A model generated the notes under the pieces. That model was not told where the DNA came from and searched no databases. It saw only the letters and a program-made list of their open reading frames with translations. From positions 1 through 64,000 of the forward strand of contig JAJCZP010000005.1 of NCBI GenBank assembly GCA_029262315.1: a stretch of 64,000 nucleotides of DNA, in the 5' to 3' direction. The position numbers and the translations under genes are program-made. Position 1 is the first letter of the stretch, and each line of letters starts with the position of its first letter. Positions 20,540 to 29,221 of this stretch are shown one piece after another. This stretch comes from Deltaproteobacteria bacterium. Lineage in GTDB: Bacteria > Desulfobacterota > Binatia > UTPRO1.

Positions 20540-20598
20540 GAAAGCGAACGATGCCGCGCAGCAGCGGACGCGTCAATCAAAACGGGTGTATCGGCGGC

Positions 20599-20862
20599 CT
20601 AGGCGGCGACTTCGACTGTCGCGTAGAAATCGACCTTGCGTGTCGTGCGACGCGGCCGTACGAGCCGGTGTCGAGGGTTGGGGATCTTCAGCCCGTCCTC
20701 ACGCATGCCACGAAGATGAGTTGCGAGCGCGCCCTCGATACGCCGGAGTGCTGTGTCGATCGTCTTCCCCGTCGCAACGCACCCGGGAAGATCCAGCACC
20801 GACGCGCCCCAGTCGCTCCCTGGATCCCTGTTGATTCGAACGAGATACTGCACTTTCTTCAT
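20599..20862 (-). CDS. HicB-like antitoxin-family protein (no HicA neighbour seen)
   Basis: 87 aa. MKKVQYLVRINRDPGSDWGASVLDLPGCVATGKTIDTALRRIEGALATHLRGMREDGL is HicB-like. Confidence 0.7.
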   Translation of the reverse strand: MKKVQYLVRINRDPGSDWGASVLDLPGCVATGKTIDTALRRIEGALATHLRGMREDGLKIPNPRHRLVRPRRTTRKVDFYATVEVAA

Positions 20863-20913
20863 CGCGAGGCCTCCAGCCTAGCCTGTCGCCGAATCGGGGT
20901 CGCGCCGCCTCTA

Positions 20914-21408
20914 TCAGGCGGCCGGTGGTTCGGGTGCTGGTGCCGTCGTCGCCGATGATGGCGTACTCGTTTCGATCGGGCGGATCGTCGATTCCGGCTC
21001 CTCCGGCGGTGCCGCCGCTTGCGCCGCATACAGCAGCGCTGCACCCGCGATGCCTTCGAGTACCGCCGAGGCCCATCCAAACGCGCCCGGGCTGCCGTCC
21101 GAGAAGGCGCCGAAGACCCGGCCGCCGCAGGCGCCGAGCCAGATCATCCCGACCATGAAAATCCGGCTGCGGTGCAGGTACGGGTTCATCGCCGCGATGA
21201 CCGTGAAGACTCCCACCACGGTGAAGATGCCGCCGTAGGCCGCGCGTACCTCGCCATGCACGAAGTTCTCGGTGGATTTCGGATCGACCGCAAAGCCCAG
21301 GACCCGCTCCATCACCATCTCCGGCTCGAGCAGCGCCGCCATCCCGAGGAGCACCATGAAGCCGCCGACCGCAGCCGTAATCACCCGTGGATTCATGGGG
21401 CGGAGCAT
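20914..21408 (-). CDS. Hypothetical membrane protein (DUF4345-like)
   Basis: 164 aa. Four predicted TM segments; VITAAVGGFMVLLGMAALLEPE...VRAAYGGIFTVVGVF. Confidence 0.6.
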   Translation of the reverse strand: MLRPMNPRVITAAVGGFMVLLGMAALLEPEMVMERVLGFAVDPKSTENFVHGEVRAAYGGIFTVVGVFTVIAAMNPYLHRSRIFMVGMIWLGACGGRVFGAFSDGSPGAFGWASAVLEGIAGAALLYAAQAAAPPEEPESTIRPIETSTPSSATTAPAPEPPAA

Positions 21409-21495
21409 AGCATCGGCAAAGGGTCGAGCAACCAGGCCCTTGGGGGCGTGGTGGGCGTGAGATCGAGCGAGCGGGCGGGGTGATCGCGGCGAAGG

Positions 21496-21975
21496 TCAGT
21501 CGCGGTCGGGTGCCCGCATCGCGTAAATCCGCGTCAGATCGACTTGGATGACGACCACATTCCGCGCCGCGCCGCTCCGCGATTGCCGCGCCTCCCGGAT
21601 GCTGTCCGGCACCTCGTGCGCCCGCCCGTAGGCGATGAGCGCCGCGCCGTCCCGCCAGGTCGTGAACGCCACGCGCGGGTTCGTCGCCAAATCCTTCCGC
21701 CGGACCGTGTTCTCGTAAATCACCAGTCGAAGCGTCGCCCCCTCGAGCCGCGCGTGCACCGGCGCCGAATGCGGTTGCCCCTGCGGTCCGACCGTCGTCA
21801 TCGCCACCAGCCCCGTGCCGCGCCAGAACTCGACCAATTCGGCTGCCGTCATCTGACGATCCGGAGAGCCGACGGAATCGCCGACCGCGGGTGAGGCGGT
21901 TGCGCTGGAGCGGTCGAGGAGTGCCTGGAGCGCCGCGAGTTCTTCTGCGGTTGGTGGGGGCAGATCGGTCTTCAT
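21496..21975 (-). CDS. Pyridoxamine 5'-phosphate oxidase family (FMN-binding split-barrel) protein
   Basis: 159 aa. LVAMTTVGPQGQPHSAPVHARLEGATLRLVIYENTVRRKDLATNPRVAFTTWRDGAA. Confidence 0.85.
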   Translation of the reverse strand: MKTDLPPPTAEELAALQALLDRSSATASPAVGDSVGSPDRQMTAAELVEFWRGTGLVAMTTVGPQGQPHSAPVHARLEGATLRLVIYENTVRRKDLATNPRVAFTTWRDGAALIAYGRAHEVPDSIREARQSRSGAARNVVVIQVDLTRIYAMRAPDRD

Positions 21976-22688
21976 GCGTTCTTCACCGTACTCGAGATGT
22001 GCGGACTCACTTCGTCAACCGCGCGCCCGTCCCGGAGCGTGATCATCCGATCCCCATACGCCGCCGCCCGAAGATCATGCGTCACGAGCACCACCGTGAG
22101 CCCGGTCTGCTCGCTCGTACTCTTGATCAGCTCGAGAACGTCTTGTCCCATCTTCGAATCCAGATTCCCGGTCGGCTCGTCCGCGAGTAGAAGGACGGGG
22201 TCTATCACGAGCGCCCGCGCGATCGCGACCCGCTGCATCTCGCCCCCGGACAGCTCGCCGGGCCGATGCCCCGCGCGATGACCCATCGAGACGAGGTCGA
22301 GCGCCCGCACCACCCGCTCTACGATCTCCCGTCGTGGCACACCGTCGGCTCGGAGCGGCAATGCGACGTTCTCCACGGCCGTGAGTGTCGGAAGCAGATT
22401 GAAGAACTGAAAGACGATGCCGACGTGGCGCCGCCGGAAGATCGTGAGCGCGTCGTCGCTCATCGTCGATAACCGACTGCCCTCGATGATGACATCGCCG
22501 GACGTCGGTGTGTCCAGGCCGGCCAGGAGATTCAGAAGCGTGCTCTTTCCCGAGCCGCTCGGCCCAGTGATGCTCACGAACTCACCCCGCAGGATGGCGA
22601 GATGCAGTCCGTCGAGCGCGCGCACCTTGTTGGCTCCGGATCCGAAATCCTTGGTGGCGTCTTCGATCTTGATCAGGATGTCTGTCAC
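21972..22688 (-). CDS. ABC transporter ATP-binding protein (LolD/MacB type)
   Basis: Walker A SITGPSGSGKSTLLNLLAGLDTPTSG; signature LSGGEMQRVAIARALVIDPVLLLADEPTGNLDSK. Confidence 0.95.
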   Translation of the reverse strand: MTDILIKIEDATKDFGSGANKVRALDGLHLAILRGEFVSITGPSGSGKSTLLNLLAGLDTPTSGDVIIEGSRLSTMSDDALTIFRRRHVGIVFQFFNLLPTLTAVENVALPLRADGVPRREIVERVVRALDLVSMGHRAGHRPGELSGGEMQRVAIARALVIDPVLLLADEPTGNLDSKMGQDVLELIKSTSEQTGLTVVLVTHDLRAAAYGDRMITLRDGRAVDEVSPHISSTVKNA

Positions 22689-22693
22689 TCCGC

Positions 22694-25252
22694 CTACTCC
22701 CTCTGGACGCTTTCAAGGACCGTTCCTGCGGTGATCCTGCGCGCCGGGAGATAGCCTGCGAACGCGGCGGCGGCCGTCGTCGCAATCATCGTCGAGAACG
22801 CTAAGGTCAGGGGGAAGTAGAAGTCCAGCGACCACCCCATGTCGATACGAAGGGAGTGGGTGACCATGAAGAAGGAGGCGGCACCGCCAGCGATCACGCC
22901 GAGCAGTCCTCCTGTCAGACCCATGAGGCCGGCTTCAACAACGACCGCTCGCCTGATCTGTCCGCGGGTAACGCCAATGCTTCGCAGCAGTCCGATCTCT
23001 CGTCGCCGATCGAGGACGGATGCGAGGAGAAGATTGGCGACGCTGAGGATCGCGATCAGTGAGGCGAAGACCTGGAGCGAATCGAGTACCCGTAGCAGGC
23101 TGTGTACTCTTCCTTCGACCTCCTCACGAAACTCGACGTTCGTGATCATATTGACCTGCGGCTCGTCGGCTATCGCCACGGCGACGGCATCACGGACCGC
23201 GGCGACGCTGGCTTCTGGGGCCGTCCAAATTTTGGCGTAAGTCAGACGAGTATCCTGCCAGAGCTCTTGATAGACGTCGATGTCCACGAACACCGTGCCG
23301 AGATCGAAGGTGTAGTCTCGCACGACGGCTCGTACGGCGAAGGTTCTCATTCCGGCGGCAGTCGGTAGCGCGATTTCATCGCCGATCTCTGCGGAGAATC
23401 GAAAGGCGAAGCTCTCGCTTATGAACAAGGCGTCACCGCGCTCGGCTTCCTCGTACGCACCCGGGGTGGATTGAGTAATGACAAGGGGAGACTTGTCGGG
23501 TCGATTCGTCCTGTCGAACGCCACGATGACGATCGGGCTCTCCTCGAAAACGAGGAGAGCCTTCCGATAGCGCTCGACACTATGTACGTCAGGGATCCGC
23601 GCCAGGTCTGTCGCCAGCGTGCTCTGAAACGTAGTGGCTGCCAGTCCGGGCGAGGTGCCCACGATCAGATTCGAGTCGAACGTTCTGTCGAGCCAGCCCC
23701 GCAGGTTTCCCGTAATGCTGTAAACGACGGAGCCCAGTACGACGACCAGTGCATACCCGACCATGATTGCCGACGCGGTTGCCGCCGCGCGTCTAGGCTG
23801 CCTGGCGAAGAAGTCGGCCGCCAGATCGACGATCAAGGTCGCTCGTCCTTTCAGGGGGCGGACGATGGCCGCGACGAGGGTGACGAAGGCAGGGGCGAAG
23901 AGAGCCGACCCAGTAAGCAGAAGCCCGTGCCCGAGCATGATCCACGCCGTCTTGGTTCCTGGGGTTGGAAGCCGCAGGTCGGTTTTGAGTACGAGTATCG
24001 CGGTGAGAACCACGGCGGTTCCGAGGGCCAGCGACGTAGGAGTGATGGAGGGTTCACTGCTTCCCGAGGTCGATCGTAAGACTTGGGCCGGCGGTTGCCC
24101 GGCGGCGCGAAAAGCTGGCAGGCAACTAGCCAGGACGCAGGTGGTTACGCCGAGCGCGACGGCAATCATCGTTTCGCCGAGAGGGGGAGACAACTCCGCT
24201 CCCGCAACATGGGCGACGTACATCTCGGTGACTCCGGCCATTGCGGTGCTCAGCGAGAGCCGGGCGAGGAGGTATCCACCGAGGACACCGCCGGCGGAGC
24301 CCAGGAGGCCGACGAGCGTCCCTTCCGCCAGAAACACAGCGACGATCGATGATCTAGTAAAGCCGAGAGCTCGCGCGACGGCGATATCCCTCCGGCGTTG
24401 GTCCACGGAGATCGCCATCGTTTGGTAGATGATGAAGAACGCGACGATCATGGTCACCAGGCTTGCCAACCAGAGCGCAACGCGAAGAGATCCGAGTAGC
24501 GCCCCGAATTGCCGGCCACGAATCGAAGTTGGTTGTACTTGGGCTCGCCCGGCGAGGGCTTCCTGCAGCGCGGCTTCTACGGTTGGCTGATCCGCCCCAT
24601 CTGCAAGCGTGATGTAGATCGCTTGGACGAGTCCAGGCTTGAGAAGGAGTCGCTGGGCATTGGGCAGATCGAGAAGGGCGACGGCACCGTCGTGCAGCTT
24701 CACGGGTCCCACAGGGTCGACCAGGCCTCTTATGGTGAAAGTTTGCAGACCTGCCGGGGTGCTGAGATCGATCGTAGCTCCGAGATCTAGATGCAGTCGT
24801 TCCATCAGAGGCGTGCCGAGCGCGATTGAGTCCAGAGAGTTCAGAAAGCTGATCTCGTGTCGTATGTGGACATGCTCGCGCGGGAACTGTGGATTGCGGT
24901 GCCCCACCTGTTCCAAGAAGTCGACTCCGAACACTGCGATGCGAACGTCGGGCTGGTCGATGGGTCGGAACGAGCCCTGCACGAGTGCCGAGGCATGCTG
25001 TACCCCTGGGACCTCTTGCGCGATGAGCGCGAGAGATTCCGGAATGCCACTTTCGGGTCCGGCAATCTGCAGGACGGCGTCCCCTGCGATCACGTCGACT
25101 CCGCGTTCGAACGCTCCTACGATGGAGCGGTTGAGCGTGGCCATGGCGACCATGCCTTGCACGCCGATGATGACGCCGAGGAGGGTCAGAGCCATGCGTG
25201 CAGGGTTCGAGCGCAGGTAGGGCAGGCTGACCGTGGAGAGTAGGGTGATCAT
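22694..25252 (-). CDS. FtsX-like ABC transporter permease
   Basis: 852 aa. MITLLSTVSLPYLRSNPARMALTLLGVIIGVQGMVAM; two FtsX cores; ends ...FAGYLPARRITAGTVLESVQRE. Confidence 0.93.
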   Translation of the reverse strand: MITLLSTVSLPYLRSNPARMALTLLGVIIGVQGMVAMATLNRSIVGAFERGVDVIAGDAVLQIAGPESGIPESLALIAQEVPGVQHASALVQGSFRPIDQPDVRIAVFGVDFLEQVGHRNPQFPREHVHIRHEISFLNSLDSIALGTPLMERLHLDLGATIDLSTPAGLQTFTIRGLVDPVGPVKLHDGAVALLDLPNAQRLLLKPGLVQAIYITLADGADQPTVEAALQEALAGRAQVQPTSIRGRQFGALLGSLRVALWLASLVTMIVAFFIIYQTMAISVDQRRRDIAVARALGFTRSSIVAVFLAEGTLVGLLGSAGGVLGGYLLARLSLSTAMAGVTEMYVAHVAGAELSPPLGETMIAVALGVTTCVLASCLPAFRAAGQPPAQVLRSTSGSSEPSITPTSLALGTAVVLTAILVLKTDLRLPTPGTKTAWIMLGHGLLLTGSALFAPAFVTLVAAIVRPLKGRATLIVDLAADFFARQPRRAAATASAIMVGYALVVVLGSVVYSITGNLRGWLDRTFDSNLIVGTSPGLAATTFQSTLATDLARIPDVHSVERYRKALLVFEESPIVIVAFDRTNRPDKSPLVITQSTPGAYEEAERGDALFISESFAFRFSAEIGDEIALPTAAGMRTFAVRAVVRDYTFDLGTVFVDIDVYQELWQDTRLTYAKIWTAPEASVAAVRDAVAVAIADEPQVNMITNVEFREEVEGRVHSLLRVLDSLQVFASLIAILSVANLLLASVLDRRREIGLLRSIGVTRGQIRRAVVVEAGLMGLTGGLLGVIAGGAASFFMVTHSLRIDMGWSLDFYFPLTLAFSTMIATTAAAAFAGYLPARRITAGTVLESVQRE

Positions 25253-26706
25253 CGCAAGGCTGCGGCGGGAGTCTCACGCCTCATCGTGAGGGTGTGAGGC
25301 TCAGCATAGTGGGGCGAAGACTCGCGAACAGTCAGGCTTTCGAGGATCCCATGTTCGAAGCTTGCGTGCTCCGCGTTCGAGAGTCGCGTGCATGCCTCGA
25401 AGGAGACGATGTCCAGGCAATCGGCCAGCGTTATGCTGAGCGCCGGTCTCGCTTCGAGTCGATGCGGGTGGGTCTCTTGATTGCGAAGGGCCGCCGCGCG
25501 TGCCGCCAGCTGAAGAAAATCGCAAGAATCCTGTCGGCTGCAGACCTGATCGGGCGGGAGTCCGCTGAGCGCCGCCAGCGATAGGGTTGGGTGGAGATCG
25601 TGCAGCCGGCGATCCAGCGTTACGTCGACACCTAGTAGCGGGAGAGTTTCCCGTTTCGTAGCTGAGCCGAGGCTGCGGAATCCGGCGAGGCGATCGCAGT
25701 GCGAAGCGTCTACCGGCACGACTTCGGACCCAGAGAGCGTCGCGGGGTGCGTTGCCAGGTGCTCCAGCGCCATCGTCTCAAGAGCGATCCTGCTGGGTCC
25801 CGGCGGTAGCAGTTCCAGGGAGCGGAGTGCCCGAATGACGAGTGCGCGTCCTTCCCGCGCTGCTTCCTGGACGGCACCGTGCTTGACGATCAGGCGCAGG
25901 CATTCCTGTAGATGGGATCGTCGTGGTTCGATCCAGAGCGCGCGTAAGGCCCGCCGCACCTGCGGAGTCCTTTGAGCGAGGATCACGGGTAGCGTCATCA
26001 CCCCGTCTCTGATGTCAGCGCCATTCGCACGCCCGAGGATCGACGGCGAGCCTACGAGATCGGCGATGTCATCGCCGATCTGGAACGCTGCGCCGAGGTC
26101 TCGTGCGAAATTCTGCAGTGAGAGCTGCACAGCGAGCGGTGCCCCGGCCAGTTGGGCACCGCAATGCGCTGCCAGCTCGAAGAAGGCGCTCGTTTTTTCT
26201 CGCACGATGGAGAGTCGAGCTAGCGGGGTGCATGGTTGGCGTAGTCCGAGGAGCTCTCGCACCTGGCCGCGGCAGGTTCGAGTCACGGCGGACGCGAAGG
26301 CGCCTCTTAGCGGTCTGGGAAGGCTCGCGACGAGTGCGCTCGCGAGATGGAGCAGCGCTGTGCCGGCACGAACCGCGGTGTCGAGTCCTCGAGCTCGATG
26401 CAGGGCGGTCGCGTTGCGTCGGGTTGCCGCATCATCGACGATGTCATCGTGGACGAGCGAGCCCAGGTGGGCCAGTTCGATCGCAGCAGCGGCTCGTTCG
26501 AGGTCGGCGACGATGGTTCCAGGGAGACGGCCTATCGAAGCTTGCGCACAATGCCACAGCAGGCGGGATCGCAAGCGTTTGCCGCCCGCGAGAATGATCG
26601 GCATCGCGGGGCGGGCTGCGGGTGTGGCGAGGACCTCGGTCTGAATGCGTCGGCCGAGGCGACCCAGGAACGCGTCGATCGTGTGGGTGTCGTGCCGCTT
26701 GAGCAC
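25249..26706 (-). CDS. Polyprenyl synthetase family protein with unusual C-terminal extension
   Basis: HLGSLVHDDIVDDAATRR (first Asp-rich motif) and FQIGDDIADLVGSP (second Asp-rich motif). Probable GTG start at 26706, just after the PadR stop; the longer 761-aa ORF start would overlap PadR. Confidence 0.85.
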   Translation of the reverse strand: MLKRHDTHTIDAFLGRLGRRIQTEVLATPAARPAMPIILAGGKRLRSRLLWHCAQASIGRLPGTIVADLERAAAAIELAHLGSLVHDDIVDDAATRRNATALHRARGLDTAVRAGTALLHLASALVASLPRPLRGAFASAVTRTCRGQVRELLGLRQPCTPLARLSIVREKTSAFFELAAHCGAQLAGAPLAVQLSLQNFARDLGAAFQIGDDIADLVGSPSILGRANGADIRDGVMTLPVILAQRTPQVRRALRALWIEPRRSHLQECLRLIVKHGAVQEAAREGRALVIRALRSLELLPPGPSRIALETMALEHLATHPATLSGSEVVPVDASHCDRLAGFRSLGSATKRETLPLLGVDVTLDRRLHDLHPTLSLAALSGLPPDQVCSRQDSCDFLQLAARAAALRNQETHPHRLEARPALSITLADCLDIVSFEACTRLSNAEHASFEHGILESLTVRESSPHYAEPHTLTMRRETPAAALR

Positions 26707-26708
26707 GT

Positions 26709-27335
26709 CTATCTCTTGCGTCGGTTCGATGTTCCTGACGGGCGCTTCCGGCGAGGCTTTTGTGAAGGGCGCGACGTTGAGACCTTCGCGTTCGCGTCGG
26801 GGGGCTCCCACGCCTTCAGTACCTCGGCGCAGTGCGCGAGCCACTTCAGGTGGGCCTCGGCGCGGAACAACGCCGCGTCGGCTGCCAAGGAGTTGAGGAG
26901 GCGTTCTTCGGAGTCGAGGGGCTCGAGGCCCCGTCGGTAGGTGGTGAGCTGGGTCAGGTGCTCGCGGTAGACGTGTTCTTGGCGCGCGAGCTGATCGAGG
27001 GACGGATCGAGCGCCTTGGTGTCGAGCATCAGGAGACGAATGAAGATTTCGTCTCGAATCGGTTGCGGACTCCGTGGTGAGCGGCGGAGCCAGGTGTCGA
27101 GAGCACGGCGTCCCTTCGGGGTCAGGGTGTACACCCAGCGACCGATGTGTGAGTCCCCTTGGTCGAAGCGGCCCTCGACCAGGCCCCGGGTGCGGAGATC
27201 TTTTAGGGTCTGATAGATCTGGCCGAAATTCAGCGTCCAGGCTGGACCGACGCGTTCCTCGAACGCCGACTTGATGCGATAGCCGTGTAGCTCCTGTCCA
27301 TCCAATAGTCCGAGGATCGCATAGCGAAGCAGCAT
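26709..27335 (-). CDS. PadR family transcriptional regulator
   Basis: MLLRYAILGLLDGQELHGYRIKSAFEERVGPAWTLNFGQIYQTLKDLRTRGLVEGRFDQG. Confidence 0.92.
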   Translation of the reverse strand: MLLRYAILGLLDGQELHGYRIKSAFEERVGPAWTLNFGQIYQTLKDLRTRGLVEGRFDQGDSHIGRWVYTLTPKGRRALDTWLRRSPRSPQPIRDEIFIRLLMLDTKALDPSLDQLARQEHVYREHLTQLTTYRRGLEPLDSEERLLNSLAADAALFRAEAHLKWLAHCAEVLKAWEPPDANAKVSTSRPSQKPRRKRPSGTSNRRKR

Positions 27336-27557
27336 GTTGGCTCCTATCTTGGGGCCGCGAGCGCCCCTCGGTTCCGATCGCGAGAAGACCAACATTCTCT
27401 GGGAGGTCGTGCTCCCGTGTCAACGAATCTGCGCCGTCTCTCCATAGATAGATGTGACATATAGGGCCGCGCCAGACCGCATGGTTGAGTCCAGGTTGCC
27501 GCTCGTGCCCCACGCGTCCTTGCGCTCCCTCCACCGATCTCGTACCGTTTTGACGCG

Positions 27558-27986
27558 ATGAGGCGGCCGGGGCGGCGGAGCCTACTAAAGGCGCACATTC
27601 GGACTGTGATGAACGACGAGGTCGTTACGGTCGGGCCGGATACGTTGTTGGTGGACGTGGCGCGTGAGGTGGCGGCGTACAAGATCGGGGCGGTGCTGGT
27701 GATCGATCGGCGGAAGAAGCTGCTGGGGATCATCAGTACGAGTGATTTGGTGGCCTTTCTGCACGATGGTGGGAAGCTCGACGCGACGGTGGCGCGTGAC
27801 GTGATGACGAAGAAGCTGGTCGCCATCGACGAGTTTGCGCCTGCGGAAGAGGCTGTGGGGGTGATCCGGAACGCGGATATCCACTACCTGCCGGTGACGC
27901 GCGCTGGTAAGCTGGTCGGAATGGTGAGCGCCTCCGATCTCATGCGGCATCTGCTGCAGAGCTATCCCGATCCCGACATTGCGTAG
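27558..27986 (+). CDS. CBS domain-pair protein
   Basis: 142 aa. Two CBS repeats: VMNDEVVTVGPDTLLVDVAREVAAYKIGAVLVIDRRKKLLGIISTSDLV...VMTKKLVAIDEFAPAEEAVGVIRNADIHYLPVTRAGKLVGMVSASDLM. Confidence 0.93.
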   Translation: MRRPGRRSLLKAHIRTVMNDEVVTVGPDTLLVDVAREVAAYKIGAVLVIDRRKKLLGIISTSDLVAFLHDGGKLDATVARDVMTKKLVAIDEFAPAEEAVGVIRNADIHYLPVTRAGKLVGMVSASDLMRHLLQSYPDPDIA

Positions 27987-29205
27987 CGGGTCGACAGCGC
28001 GGCTGATCGCGCTGGTGGTGGCCGCGGTGGCGTTACTGGCCGGGGCGATCGTGGTGCGGGCGCAGCCGGGAACCCGGCACGGACTGACCGCCATCAAGCT
28101 GGCGCCGCCGCACGGACGTGGGACGGTTGGCGCGGTGCAGTACGTCACCGCACACGGCACCTTCGCGGATGGCAACTACCGGAACATCACGCAGCAGGTC
28201 GAATATCGCTCGAGCAACCCGAAGGTGGCCGTGGTCAAGAACGAGCGCGGCCAGAAGAGTCGGATCGATCTCGTCGGTGAGGGGCGCGCGACGATTTCCG
28301 CGGTCGATCCGCTGACGCGCGTGACGTCGACCGACAGCGGTGGGGACATGACACTGCGCGTGGTCGGTCGGGCCGAACGCCTGACGATGAAGCCGATCGA
28401 TGTACAGCGCGCCGTGGGGGAGTTCCACCACTTCACGGTCACGGCGCACTACGCGGGTGGGGAAACCCGCAACCTGACACAGCAGTGCAAGTATCGATCG
28501 AGCGATCCCAACGTCGCGCTGGCGCGAAACATCAAGGGCGACAAGAGTCGTGTCGAAGCCGTCGCCCCGGGCACGGCCACGATCGTGGCGGTGCATCCGG
28601 AGAGTGGGCTCACGACTGATGGCGCCACCTTCGCGGTGCTTGGCGCGCTCGAGCAGATCTCGCTCGCGCCGCAGCATCCGCGCCGCGCGCTCGGCGAGGT
28701 GCAACACTACACGGCGACGGGTCACTACGCGGGGGGCACGGTTCGCAATCTCACGCAGCAGGTCGAGTACGCGACGAGTGACAGCACGGTGGCGACCGCG
28801 CCGAATGCCAAGGGGAATCGTAGTCGCATCGCGACCGTCGCGTTCGGGACGGTGACGATCTCGGCGCGTGATCCCGCCACCGGTATCAGTTCGAGCGACG
28901 GCGGTGGGGACGCGCAGCTGACGGTGTACGATCCCGCGGCCCCGAAACCTCGGGCAGACAAGGCCCCGGCGCGCGGCGCCCAACCGTCAGCGGTCGTGTG
29001 TGGTGACGCGAGCGGTGACGGCGCGATTGGTCTCAGCGATCCGCTGTGGATTCTCGCGGGGGCGGTCGGCATCGCGGAGTGCCCGCTCGCGGTGTGCGAC
29101 GTCGACGCGGATGGTGACGTCACGGTCGGCGACGCGACCACGGTTGGCTGGGTCGCCATCGGGTACGACATGCCGCTCAGCTGTCGTCGCGCCGCGGGAT
29201 CCTGA
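27979..29205 (+). CDS. Secreted protein with three Ig-like (BIG2) repeats and a C-terminal dockerin-like segment
   Basis: Three ~90-aa repeats (..VGAVQYVTAHGTFADGNYRNITQQVEYRSSNPKVAVV.. / ..VGEFHHFTVTAHYAGGETRNLTQQCKYRSSDPNVAL.. / ..LGEVQHYTATGHYAGGTVRNLTQQVEYATSDSTVAT..); C-terminal CGDASGDGAIGLSDPLWILAGAVG..CDVDADGDVTVGDATTVGWVAIG. Confidence 0.8.
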   Translation: MRSGSTARLIALVVAAVALLAGAIVVRAQPGTRHGLTAIKLAPPHGRGTVGAVQYVTAHGTFADGNYRNITQQVEYRSSNPKVAVVKNERGQKSRIDLVGEGRATISAVDPLTRVTSTDSGGDMTLRVVGRAERLTMKPIDVQRAVGEFHHFTVTAHYAGGETRNLTQQCKYRSSDPNVALARNIKGDKSRVEAVAPGTATIVAVHPESGLTTDGATFAVLGALEQISLAPQHPRRALGEVQHYTATGHYAGGTVRNLTQQVEYATSDSTVATAPNAKGNRSRIATVAFGTVTISARDPATGISSSDGGGDAQLTVYDPAAPKPRADKAPARGAQPSAVVCGDASGDGAIGLSDPLWILAGAVGIAECPLAVCDVDADGDVTVGDATTVGWVAIGYDMPLSCRRAAGS

Positions 29206-29221
29206 TCCGGGAAATCCAGCT

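Noticed and set aside
19193-20602. 469-aa plus-strand ORF
   Set aside because: Antisense shadow of the HerA-like ATPase.
26707-27534. N-terminal part of the 761-aa minus ORF as prenyl synthetase coding sequence
   Set aside because: It overlaps the PadR gene in another frame and is Arg/Pro-rich; the synthase most likely starts near 26706.
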